NCBI GenBank assembly: GCA_000149265.1
Contig: CH000799.1
Coordinates: forward strand, 1-64,000
DNA from: Ciona savignyi
Taxonomy: Eukaryota; Chordata; Ascidiacea; Phlebobranchia; Cionidae
Length of the DNA: 64,000 nt
Reading direction: 5' to 3'
Shown here: positions 21,360-38,599 of the stretch, piece by piece
How positions within the stretch are numbered: the first letter of the stretch is position 1
Layout: each line of letters begins with the position of its first letter
Position numbers and translations under genes: made by a program
The notes under the pieces: model-generated
What the model was told of the DNA's origin: nothing
Seen by the model: only the letters and a program-made list of their open reading frames with translations
Database searches by the model: none

Positions 21360-23846
21360 ATGAAAGTATAGTAGCAGGTTTGCCGAAAACCGGTACCAAG
21401 ACCATGCACGCGGCTTTGGAAGAACTTGGATATAATGTGTACGACATTCTCGAACATTTCGACCACCATGCCCATTATTGGCATAAGTTCTGGGATGGTA
21501 AAGGGACTACAGAAGACTTCAAGAAGATGTATAAAGAGGTTGATGCCGGGCTTGATGGGCCGATGTTCTTCTATTGTGAAGAAATATTAAAAGCGTTCCC
21601 GGATGCAAAGGTAGTATACAGGATTTTTTATCTTTTAATGCCGTAAATTTCAAAAAGCGTGTGCGTTATGACACGGGTAGTTGTTAGTTTACCTCCCGAA
21701 TACCAACGAGAGCGTAGCCATGTAACTGTCATTGGTTTATCGATTTTAATGTAAAACTGAAACAAGTTTTGACAATTTGTCAGTAGCCCAAATGTAAGTC
21801 AAAGCTTATTTATCTTTTGATCACAAATAGGGTATTTAAAAACTGCAAAAAAGTCATAATGAAAGATGATATAACATGGGTAATCGTGGTTACTTCGAGT
21901 ACAGTGTCGGGTTATCGGAGCTATTTCAGCGTGTACTTCCAGTATTTCGATGACTACAATTCTGACCTGTCAGGTTCCAAGGGCAAACTAATTAAGTAGA
22001 TGGTGTGTGTAAGTTTTAATCTACTATCTTAAACACATGCGTGCTGATGCGCTACCAAATGAGCTACTGCGTGCACATGCAGGTGATTCTGACGATACGA
22101 AACGAGGACGATTGGTGGCAAAGCCTCGTGCGACAAGTTGATAATATACTTTCCAGCCGTTTATACGCTATCATGCAGACAATTTCGCCTACTGGCCAAC
22201 GCTATTTTCGTTTTGTGCAACGACTGAGTAAGTTTTTTAATATGCTATAAATATGTAATATTAAATAGCCTTTACCGCAAGGGCCCGTATTCCCACGATT
22301 TTAGTAACCTTGTAGTGATATAGACCTTGCCTATTAATTACACTGTCAGAATTTATTTTTAGTGTTTTTACAATCCACAGTTTAATTTATTTGATATTAC
22401 TCAGACTAATAACGTAATTTAATACTATAATATAAAAACTATTTTTATTTTTTATACTGTAATCAAAGTAATAACTAATTATGCTTGGACATTTATTTAG
22501 AATTTTTTTTTATGTTAATCTTCCTCAGTGGATATTGAGTTCGGTTCGCACTTTTTCCATCCTTTTCAAAGAGTGAACACATTAAACGAAATGATATGCA
22601 GGAGGGCTTTCAGACAGAGCAACTCATACATTATGCAGGTACCTGCAATCAACCGCTTTAACAATTTAAGCTTAAATTGGGTAGGACATGTTGTTAGTTT
22701 GTAATGCATTAAATTTGAAACAACATTCAGGATTTTTTATAAAAGCGTAATCGTCTGGTTATCATGTGTCCAAACTGCGTTTTTTTCGCCGTGTCAATTG
22801 TCTGTTTTTTTGAATTATCAACGATCTGTTTAAGTCCACTGCGCCCAGGCATTAAATCCATTTACATGGCGCTTTGAAATGGATTCGAATCTATTTCGCC
22901 AATCCGTTCTCTCGTTTTGCGCGAAAAGAAAAAGGCACAACGGATTTAAAATGTCATATCTCCAATCCAATAAAAGGAGCGGTTTTCTGGAACGGCTTGG
23001 GATTTGAATTTAGGCTTAAGAAGTTTGAAAACTTGTAAAACTTTAATTTTTAGATGTTTGACTTATAAACACAACTTTTGCCAGGTATTAGAGTAATATA
23101 GCAAGCCTAGTGTGTCTAATGTTGGGTTACCATCGCAAAATTGTTAAATTAAAAGTTGTAGGACTAAATCAAAACTATTATAATCCAGGACAATACATAA
23201 CTCATACGCTAACATTCCACTAGGCTAACCGACAACATTAACATCAGCAGTCAAATCCAATTGCATTCCGAAAACAATAAACAAAATTAGCATCATGTAA
23301 ATGCGACACTTAACGGATTAGATTTGAAACGTGTGTGCCGTCATTTCAAATCCGTTTGGTTTTTCATCCGATCCGTTTGAGCATGCATTATGTAAACGGG
23401 TTTATTGTCTGTTGAATGCCAATCTCAAGAAAATACGCGAATTTCGTCTTCGCCCCATAAGTGATAGACATATAATACGTTGAAAGCTTAATTATACCCC
23501 ACGTCGTATAAAATCGAGATCGTTACTACAACTAAGAAACACAATATTGTTTAATGTTTCCTAGAAAGTGCCCAAGGATAAGCTACTTGTTTTCAAAGTA
23601 TCGGAAGGCTGGGGACCGTTGTGCAAATTCCTAGAAGTCGACATACCAACGACACAATTCCCGCATAAAAATGCACGAGGTAATTTGCTGAAAGAGCTGG
23701 ACGACCATCCTGTCATGGCTCGAATGAAGAGAGAAACATTGATATCGGGGTGCACGATTCTAGTTATCGGGGGATTTGGTCTGTACAAGGCATACAAAAA
23801 GTTTTCAATTGACATTTTTACTGCATATTTACCAACATGGCAATGA
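21360..23846 (+). CDS. Small sulfotransferase-family protein, start codon out of frame
   Basis: Exons: (21300 or 21360)-21610, 22083-22227, 22529-22638, 23565-23846; roughly 260 aa. The P-loop-like PAPS-binding motif GLPKTGTKTM opens the protein. VILTIRNEDDWWQS, then the fourth-exon KDKLLVFKVSEGWGPLCKFL, match the Sulfotransfer_4 type; the C-terminus carries one membrane segment (TLISGCTILVIGGFGLY) and a lysine-rich flank. It probably transfers sulfate from PAPS; the substrate cannot be told. The expected start MKV-IVAGLPKTG is visible at 21360, but ATG AAA GTA TAG reads into a stop. Dropping one base would restore the family N-terminus. Otherwise the reading frame is open back to a possible acceptor at 21299 without an ATG. 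So this is either a frameshifted allele, a sequence error, or a gene whose true first exon lies upstream. A 550-bp MITE occupies the last intron. Confidence 0.75.
22854..23403. mobile_element. 550-bp MITE, ATT target duplication
   Basis: Inverted ends AAATCCATTTACATG and AAACCCGTTTACATAA, flanked by ATT at 22851-22853 and 23404-23406. Related to the element at 19738 in size, ends and target. Subterminal inverted copies of a GGATT(C/T)GAA-like motif and of AACGGATT are present. It lies in the last intron of the sulfotransferase gene. Confidence 0.72.
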
Positions 23847-24141
23847 TAGTAATATGCTTTGTCAGTACAGTAGACAATTAATGGGATATAACTTTGAATT
23901 GCTATATATTTTTATTATATCTACTTTACTATTAATTCCACCATAAGTGGTAAACAGCCGTTATATTTCTGTGCATAAGTCGATCAATATATAAATATAA
24001 ATTGTCAGTGGTAGGAGTACATTGCTTAATACTAAGGTTTGTGGCTAAAATGATATGAAAATATACGAAAAGTGACTTCAGAATGTCGGTTATTTGTGAT
24101 AAAACGCGTAACATATGACTTCGAATTACTATTCACTAAGG

Positions 24142-24222
24142 TCGAATTACTAACACAAGTGGCCGACACACGCAGGTCCTACACTGGTGGTGATAGAATA
24201 AGTATTAGACCAAACGAGAAAA
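24142..24222 (+). pseudogene. WxxW-domain gene fragment
   Basis: The frame around 24150-24222 reads QVADTRRSYTGGDRISIRPN, nearly identical to residues in exon 9 of WxxW gene B (QVADTHRSFYTGGDRVRIRP, near 15625-15700). DNA similarity is clear (CACAAGTGGCCGACAC in both). It lacks the WxxW core, the cysteines and splice sites, and stops where a SINE begins. It is a broken partial duplicate, 8 kb from its likely source. Confidence 0.75.
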
Positions 24223-24228
24223 TAGTCC

Positions 24229-24524
24229 CGGGCCGGTGGGTCTTAGCGGTTTAGTGCCTCGCCTTTCAATCGAAAGGTTGCAGGTGCGAAACTGGTCGCT
24301 AGCTAGTCGGTTGTGTCCTTGGGCAAGGCACTTTACGGACATTGCCTGAACCCAGCGGATTAATGGGTTCTACCAAATTGAAGGAACGTGTCTATCATAC
24401 ACAACACACTGCAATAGCTCCGGTAACCCGACGATGGGCGCGAGGTGATCTGACGATTGCCCGTGTGATAACCCCCTTGGTTTTCCCATTCACGGGGATA
24501 AACATGAATATCCTATCCTATCCT
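24229..24524 (+). repeat. tRNA-derived SINE, young copy
   Basis: Nearly identical to the 63512 copy over its length: GCCTCGCCTTTCAATCGAAA, TGGTCGCTAGCTAGTCGGTT, then a tail of TATCC units. It abuts the WxxW fragment. Confidence 0.92.
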
Positions 24525-25793
24525 AATCTGTATGAACTCTGTACAGCTGTGTGGCCAAATTGTTAATACGACCGATACATTGACTGATTTCAATATTAAA
24601 AACGGTCTAACTGACGAGCCCATCACGGTTTCGAAATACCGAATTAAAAAATGGAAGGACTTCGAAAAACAAGAGAACAATCTGTTCAACTAAAAAGTGT
24701 CCACCACGTGATATTCACCACTATTTTTAAAACTCGTTTTACTGTATACTTTAGGAGGCGTTCAACCAAAGACTTTTTCCAACAAGACAGCTAGAAGATG
24801 CATAATTAACACCTTTATTTCACAAAGCTTTGCTCCACTATTATAAAACTCCATACACAATTTTACAGCTAATTAAGAACACCGGTGTTCAGCCAAGCAC
24901 GTGCTGCTTTGAACCGTACAAACATTGAAGAATCACCACATTGTTACTCAGCAAAATATCCACTTAAATAACTAGGTTACTGGAAATTTCCATTACAAAG
25001 TGCATAAGGCGGGAAGGAGGGAAACTGTACAAATCAAGATTATGACATTAGTATATAATTGAAATTAACCACTGTGTACGGACGTTTTTATGTTCTTTCC
25101 CACGAGAGTAAAAGTTTGTGGAATAAACGGGTACAAAATTTTGTGGAATAAATGGTTAAAAAAACGAAATTGTATTTTCAAGCACAGGTTATTCATAAAG
25201 AAATAACGCTTTATTTTAACATCATGTCAGATTACACTTGGTTACAATTCCAATCGGATAAGTCAACTCGCGGACTTATAACTAACTATTTGTGTAGTCA
25301 TAAAGATATCGTTATTGGGCTCTTTATTCTTCAACGTACTGGAATTTAACGGTTACTCTTGTTCACTTCGGAAATCCACGCAATACGTAACAATATCCAA
25401 CCCACTCATAGGTTGCTGATGTATATGCGGTTCATGTAGTGTGTTGCTGTCTACGAATAGTGTATTTATGTAGGCTGTTTAAAACCAAACAGTGGTGCGT
25501 ACAGTGCAGTGTTAGGCTGATTCTTAATACTGTATATAAGAAACGTATATTTCTGTAAAGTATATTTAGCCTTGGTGGGTAGTATATTTAATATACTACA
25601 AGAAGGATTGTACTGTAGGCACTGTATGTATTAGGTTATTCAAACTGTTAGAAAGAGCTGATAGTGTGATGACTCTTTTCATAGTAAAGTATAGGAGAAA
25701 TAATTGTTCAAATGATCCTAATGGGTGCAGATATATAACAAAGTTTATTTTTATAATATATATGTATATTAAGTATGTAGGATTGGTTGGGTT

Positions 25794-26118
25794 AGAATAC
25801 TTATATAAATACCCGTGAATGGTAATTACAAGAGGATTATCCCAAGGACAAACGTCAGATTTCTTACAATACGTAATTGAGCGTTCATCGGTAATCGTCA
25901 GACTATTGCAGTGTATTGTGAATATGATTTATACATTACTTTAGTAAAACCTATTAATTAATCAACTAAATTCAGGAAGTGTCCGCTAAGTGCCTTGTAA
26001 AAGGTTTTGTTCACCTGTACATTTCTATAGGACATAGCCGAATACCTACAGATCCGCTTCTTGCCAGTGACCCTTTGGCGAAATGTCGACGCGCTAACCA
26101 CCAAGCTATATTCGACCG
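25794..26118 (-). repeat. Old tRNA-derived SINE copy
   Basis: Reverse copy with ACCCGTGAATGGTAATTAC, GTGTCCGCTAAGTGCCTTG and a tRNA-like head GCGCTAACCACCAAGC. Strongly diverged and interrupted. Confidence 0.65.
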
Positions 26119-26464
26119 AACTAACTATTTTTACTCACTTTGTTTAGTCAAATGTTAAACAGAATGAACTGAATAGAGTTAATAAATTAGATTGTTATTC
26201 TTTAGCTAATATAATCCAAGTACAGTATTTGTAAACTTAAATGCTTGAATATATCTTTGATTTAAATTTCCATTGACACGAAAAAGGAAATTATATTAGT
26301 CCAGTGGTGACGCTTTTAAGAGGAAAACATTGTGCCTGATTTGATATCCCGATTTCGGTGTATTTATGTAAATATATGTTTATACAGCGCTTACCAAGTT
26401 GTTTAAAGGCGTGGTTTAAACATAGTTGGTTTAATTATCGTTTTAAAAACTCGCCTTGCGCAAA

Positions 26465-32074
<5,610 letters not shown>

Positions 32075-32947
32075 CCAGGCGAAGGGGCCACGCTGCCTTA
32101 ACCACTTTGATGACATTATTATATTGCATCAACATAAACAAACTTATAAAACAATGCATGTGGTGTCATAGCAGATATGAAGCACACTAAGCAGACTATG
32201 ATAAAGTCATATTTACTCATAAATAAAAATTATCATGTTTCTGCATTAATTGTTATATCCATTTTTATTGTATTATCAGTTTATTAAAACATACTGAACA
32301 GTAAAGTGTATTTTAGAAATGAACATAATTACCTAACTATGTTTGTTTTTTTACGATGTGATCCTTTAAATAAAAGAGGCATATGATATGTCATTTCTTT
32401 TTTCGTCAAACGCTCGACGGAGAAGCAATATAAAAAGTTCAATAACTGCTAGATAATATGATGTTCATAAGCCTAAACTGAAATTTTTAATAATAATAAT
32501 AAGTTTCTGCTTGCAGTAACAAATATACTGTTATACTTGTTGTATTATATTTACCAAGAGCGGTATGTTTTTCATTAAACCCTTCCGTTCCTGTGTAAAT
32601 TTAAACGTCGAGGCAAATTATTAGCCTCCCAGTTAGGATTACTGAAAGTTTTAACCCGATTGCACATGTCGTTCTTACAAAAACTGGCCACCGAACAAGT
32701 CTAGCTTAGGTTTGACGCATAAAACTTGGCGAATAAAAAACCTTGGAATTTAAAGGGAAACCATAATTACTAATCTGGTCATTTTTCTCCATTATACTAT
32801 ATTTTTTCATTGTCCAGGAAAACAAACAAAGCAATTTATTTTAATTTATTTATACAATGCTTTTTGCTTTATGCTAAACTTAAAGATCAATCGATATAAT
32901 TATACATTTTATTTCACATTTTACGTTAAATATATTTTTATTGTTGA
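32075..32947. other. Convergent spacer
   Basis: Between the ends of the kinase gene (+) and the VWA gene (-). AT-rich; a short repeat-like stretch near 32505 (TTTCTGCTTGCAGTAACAAA) resembles the 16640 repeat. No gene seen. Confidence 0.5.
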
Positions 32948-35900
32948 TCAATCGACAACTTTCGTCCCGCATGGTGGTGCTGTTAGATACGGATGGTTGC
33001 AGGATCCAATGGTCGAGTCGAATACGGTACCTGTTCATACGAATGTATCGTTAAATATTTGTTTACTTAACTTAAAAATTATTTTATATTTACCGGGCGC
33101 ACACGGGCGTCTCCAGATGTTTCCAGAAGCGCATTCGTAGTACATGCTACAGTTGGTCGGGTCTGGCATGAAAACATGAACGGAATCGACAGGACACTCA
33201 GGAGTTAGGGGGTCTTTAGGACAAGGTTCAGTTGTACTTTGACAGTAACATTTTCCGACGCTGCGATCCCAGCAAGACCCGGTTACATTACACTGTGTGT
33301 TATTGTTCGTTTACTAAATGGTCATCTTACAATTACTATATATCTACCCACGTCTTGTTCGCTGGAGTAACCTAGTGGTGGTGGGCCAGCGATTTCATTC
33401 GTCGGGCAAAAACCTTGTTAAAGTGTTGTTCGTTTAGTACAAATAAGCAATAACTGTAGGGGAACAGTTACGAAAGATTCTGTTATGTCTATCTATAATT
33501 CTATACAATGGTTTAAGGCACACATAATTCCCTTTATGTCGTCACTATAATTCCAGTTGTTAGTTTACCGAGGGTTACTTCCTCCTCTAAAAAGTCCAAC
33601 ATCTCTTCGGGGTTACTTGGTTTGTTTGTTAGATATATTGTTCCACCGGATTTGCTGGCAAGGTCATAATACATTCTTTCTCCGGTTGCAGACGAGGAAT
33701 CTACACAATGAAGTGTTTGGTTAATATTTGCATTGAACTTGAGACCATCTATAGTTTTTTATATCCTTTTAAGTAAATATTTACCTAGACTTCGTTTCTT
33801 TCTAAACAGACTTTCTGTCCGTCCGTCAGTCACAAAGTTCGTGCAATATTCCACGCTTTGGGAAATGCACGGGTCTTCACATTCGTGACAACATCCCGTC
33901 ATCATAGGTATAAAAGTGCAACCTTTAAAATGTTTTATGTTATTGTATTTTTATAAACTTTTTTTATGTTATTGTATTTATTAACAGTTTAAACTCACTT
34001 TTTCGTTATAACTAGCCTGGTTTAGAGTGTTGAATTATTTTTGGGGTCATCGTTAAGCCTATTTTTAAGTAGAAGCCTACTGTACTCGGAGGTTCCTTTA
34101 AACGCCCCTTACCCTTTTCCTCGTACATTTCCATAGTTCTTGAAAGCAACGCGCCGTCTTTTGCCGTGGCGTCAGTGAAAAAGAAAATTTTACATCCACC
34201 ATTTTCAAGTGGAACTGCAGTTGCTGCGTTCTAAAATGACTATTTTATTAAACACTTTAACTGATTAAAATAAAATATCTACGAAAATGACCTTTATTCC
34301 CGTCATGCTGTATTCGGGGCAATCACCACCACCGTGGGCATACAACGCATCGATTGCTGAAATAATATCACCCACTTCGGTTGTCGGACCAATCACTTCT
34401 CCTACGTCTGGTAAAATATTTCAACATTATATTATTTAGCTTGGTTATATTCGAAAGTACCAACATGGGTCGTTAAATGTAGTGAGCACCCAACCACCGC
34501 TTGGCATATTAGCACAAGAAGCATAACTGCCAGCAACGCAGTTAGTCAGCCATTCTTTCACAGCGACAATTTCGTTCGACATGGAACCGGTATCGTCAAC
34601 CACAAATCCAACATATGTTGGTGCTGTAAACGGACAACATATTAACAAAATAGTGTAAGTCGTAAACTTACTCTTGATTGTATATACTGTATCTATAGTG
34701 GTGTTTAAAAACCACTAATATATTAAATTTTAAAACTTGTGGTTTTTAAAAATTAAATGAAAACCAGTTGATTCTATCGGCGTCAGTTTCAAAACTATTA
34801 TGGGTTCGTTGCCAATACTGTTTTTGTATATAATTCGGCATATGTACCGGACGCGTTAACCATTTGGCCACGCGACTGTACTCTAAGTAAAATAATGTGT
34901 GCAGTGAAATAACTCTTGATTGTATACTGTACCTGGTGGGTTAGGTGTTGTAATTATTGTCGTTGGGATGTGTGAAGCAAGAGTCGTGGTCTGTGTGTGT
35001 TCAGATCCACCCTCCGTCGTGGGAATTGGAGTTGCTGTATTTATTGTTGTTCTCTCGGTTGACGTTGTCGATGTTGGATCCGAACCGGTGTCCGTCGTAA
35101 TATGAGAAGTGCTTGTTGTTATCTTGGAAGTCGTGGTTGTTGGAAGTTTGGTTTCAACGGTTGTCGAACTATAGTGCGCTAAAATATTTTTTAAAATTAT
35201 TTATCGGTAAACTGATTTACTGTCGGATAAAATGCTTACACCGGTGAGCTGTTAAGGCAGTTGTGGAAACGATTTTATGTACTGATACGTATGGATGTAA
35301 ACTTACGCCTAATATTGCGTGCCATGTTTATTTATTATTTAAGAGTTTGAAAGCCAAACTTACGATCGTCAGTCGGCTTTGTAGATGATGGCGCATCACT
35401 TGTTTTAATCGTCGTGATTGTGCTAGCAGTTGTAGGTGTTGATGAAAAAAACGGAGCTGGGAAAAAATATTAGCTGAAAAATATTACAATTTCGTTAAAT
35501 TCGAAAAATACAATTAACTTACGGTCGTGGGTTACAATGGTCGTGGGGGGTGTTGTTGTTGTCGTGGGAATCTTAGTCGTCCCATCAGTGCTTGGTTCCA
35601 AATAATCGGTAGAGGTTACGGAATTCGACAGAGTTGTAGTTGTTTCCCCCAGTAGGCTATTGGTCGTCGTCTCGGGCAAAATGGTGGCATCAGCTACAAT
35701 TTACATCTCAAACAATAACTTTTTAGTCCATGAACAATTTTATGCTATGGCTTGCGCTTTTTAGACGTATGACTTACGGTTTTTGTTATAGTCTGGGAAA
35801 AGAGTCGTTGATGGAAAACAGTCAGGAGGATCTGATGGATAATCGCACAACATTGATTCCGGCTTGAAAACGAGATTGGGTGGGCACTGTCGTTCAGTTA

Positions 35901-36552
35901 ATTGTTCTGGGTAACATCACAGTATTGAATATTTTTTTCATAAATCAACGATATGACCTACAAACAACTTACTGTTCAAACATTCGTAGAAAGTGTTACA
36001 TGTTCCTGGCTTTGGAAATGGTGGTTTCGTAACGAATTTTCCATTGTCATCGTAACAATAGTATGCCGCTGCGTCTGATTGGGAAAAAAATGTTGAAAAT
36101 TTGTTTTTTGTTGGATAAACCTTAAAACGTACCTATTCCGTTCATATCAAAACAAGCAGGAACATCTGTTGCAAAACGACAGACTGACAGAGTGGGATCA
36201 AAAGCGAGGCCGTCCGGACATGGCATTTCGATCGGTGCTGCTAGAAATATATAATAAATAATATATACCTGCTATATGAATTACAATAGTTGGTTTAGAA
36301 ATTGTATACCGGAATTTGAGCACAAGAGGTATGATTCACATTCTCCTTCAATGGCCACTGGACCGGTTATGTGAACCCCATCTTTGTAGCAATCAGAATC
36401 TGTATAACCTGTTAATAAAAAATGATTTACAATATAACTGTATAAAAAAAATATGCATTATATTTACCATTTGCACCCATTACTAGGGCAAGGACAACTA
36501 AAGCAGCAAAATCTTCTAGAAACATTTTATTCCAAGGCATATTCTTTTTCAT
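32948..36552 (-). CDS. Secreted VWA / chitin-binding / Ser-Thr-rich protein (about 686 aa, 16 exons)
   Basis: Exons, 5' to 3' on the minus strand: 36552-36468, 36408-36310, 36240-36133, 36074-35973, 35906-35778, 35693-35523, 35456-35364, 35178-34933, 34623-34465, 34407-34292, 34230-34113, 33922-33785, 33700-33569, 33413-33331, 33292-33094, 33030-32948. A signal peptide (core FAALVVLALVMGANG; Met1 or Met10) is followed by two CBM14/peritrophin-type repeats (about 29-174; CPDGLAFDPTLSVC, CPPNLVFKPESMLC), a Thr/Ser/Pro-rich mucin-like stretch (about 175-344) and a hemicentin-like VWA domain (about 345-565) with MIDAS DDTGS (Asp354, Thr356, Ser358) and GGGDCPEYSMTGI. RKKR|S near 520 is a furin-type site. 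A third CBM14 repeat ends the protein (CAPGTVFDSTIGSC). A matrix, tunic or gut-lining protein binding chitin or cellulose-like glycans is inferred. The intron between exons 14 and 15 would be only 38 nt, so that border is uncertain. Confidence 0.85.
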
Positions 36553-38599
36553 CGCGAATCTGGTATAACTGGAGTGCAAGACTTGAAGGCTTTATATTGG
36601 AGAACTGGCAAAACATTTACCCAAGATAATATATCTATATATTTCGCAATGTACACCTCCTCGAAGAAATAAGACCGTTTATTTGCGCAACTCAAACATA
36701 ACTTAATTAAAGGTTAAAAAGTCATGTTAAACTTTAAACAGATATGGAATGTAGAAATGTTTCTATACTTTGTTGAACTGATGGTGACGATAGCTATAAC
36801 GATTTTCTATTTCATCTAGGGTTTTCTGATGTAATTATATAACGGTCGCTGTTTAAATTTTATGTTTTTTTACGCATACATAGCCTATGATAATTAGTTA
36901 TAAAATGAAAAGTGTAAACGCATAAAATTAGAAAGTGTTAACGAAGTGTAAAACCCAACCATTTGTAAAATACGTTTTAAACAATTTGCTATAACGTTTT
37001 AGTAAGAATAATCTTATGGATTCCCCAGTTACCCAATTAAAAATGTATATTTTATACATCGTGTGTCTAGTTTTGTTTTTGCTTGAATGGTGTGTCACCG
37101 AGCTCCGAAAACTGTTTCGTGTTTACTCCAAGTTGCAAAAAACAGTTAAAATAATCTGGATGTGCATAAATTATAAATCATACAAGAATTGAATAACAGA
37201 ATTTTAATGAAGAAGGGTGGAATTTTAAATTTGGTTTTAAACTTTATATATTCGAGTTTCTGTTTGCAGAAATAAAATAATATAGCTTTGCCGACGCCAT
37301 TCTTAAAATATGTCAAGCTTAATTATTTACCTTAGAGACCTATATAGTTTTTAAAAATACACAGCGTAAATTTTATGTTTTAGTGAGTAGAATGTGGTGT
37401 TTACTGTAATCTTTTGCGTTATATTCATTGACATAAAGTAAGCGAAATAAATAAACTGTTTGTTTTCACTCTGGGGTTCAATCAAAATTGCAATAAAGCA
37501 AGTACGTCGTAAAAATAGCTTGTAGCTTTTGTCATTTTCTTAAGTCTTGTCCGTTTGCTTAAAAATATAATTGTTTTTGTTACTTACATATATTTATTGT
37601 GAAACACGCAGGAGTCCTATGCGAGTTACCAACAAACATGCTAACATGAATATGAAATCACCGATAACGTCACCTGCATAAAACACCACCTCAGACAATT
37701 ATTAGTAAATCTATCAATAATTTTATTGATATAAAAGGTGACTGTTACCATGCGTCATTCTTACAGTCAATTTAACAGGAACGTCTACATCCAATTTTCC
37801 AACTTCTTTTTGTTTTGTGGTGGTTATGTGGACACGTTACTTGATGGATGTGGCCTTCATTGCAAACGTAGCGAAAATGCTCTTCGCCATATTTGGTCTT
37901 GCCGGCGAATGAATACTTAAGGATAACGTTTTAAAAACACGGTGACATTCACTTTCACAACTAAATATCCGTATACGTATGCATGTTGGTCGCTCGTGTC
38001 TTAGGCGAAAATTTTAATCCTTGCGATCTAGAAATCATTTAACTATAAATATATAGTGATACGTTCCTTGTTGACACTTGTGCGACAAGTTTCACCGCGT
38101 GAATAAACGTTAATACTATTTTTGTAAATTTTGATTGTTATTTTCATTTTATTAACTACAATCGGATTATACTATCTGGCCATTTTCTAGTTTTAATTTC
38201 TTTAAGAAGGCAATTTCCTCAGTTGCTTAATTAATGACAGGCTATTTTGTGGATTCCGTCTTGGTATTGTACGGTATTTGATCTACCGATAACTGATTGC
38301 ATCCTGAAGCGACAGCCTAGGGTGAACTCCAGCAATAAGAGAATAAGAATTACTGTAGTGACGCTTGGTACATGTTCTTACCAACTATGCATATATACGG
38401 AGTCTTCGTTTTTTATAACACTAACCAGAACCTTAAATACATTATTTTTTCCAAAGTTTAAGAAAAATCGCTTTATTTCTTGTGTCGAACTGTAAAAAAT
38501 ATAATAAATATAATATTCCCGAAGCACGTTTTATTTATATGAGAACAAATTGCTTCACCATGCGGATAAAGAAATATAGATTTTAATTGATAATTGTGG
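36553..38599. other. Spacer, no gene seen
   Basis: AT-rich sequence between two minus-strand genes. TTTCTGTTTGCAGAAATAAA near 37257 recalls the 16640 repeat family. Open frames here lack homology or splice support. It should contain the promoter of the VWA gene, which I cannot pick out. Confidence 0.5.

Larger units (their letters stand above)
23847..26464. other. Spacer with SINEs and a gene fragment
   Basis: Holds a WxxW fragment (24142-24222) interrupted by a SINE (24229-24524) and an old inverted SINE (25794-26118). The rest is AT-rich with no supported gene. Confidence 0.6.

Noticed and set aside
34920-35105. Plus-strand Val-rich frame
   Set aside because: It is the complement of the Thr-rich stretch of the minus-strand VWA gene.
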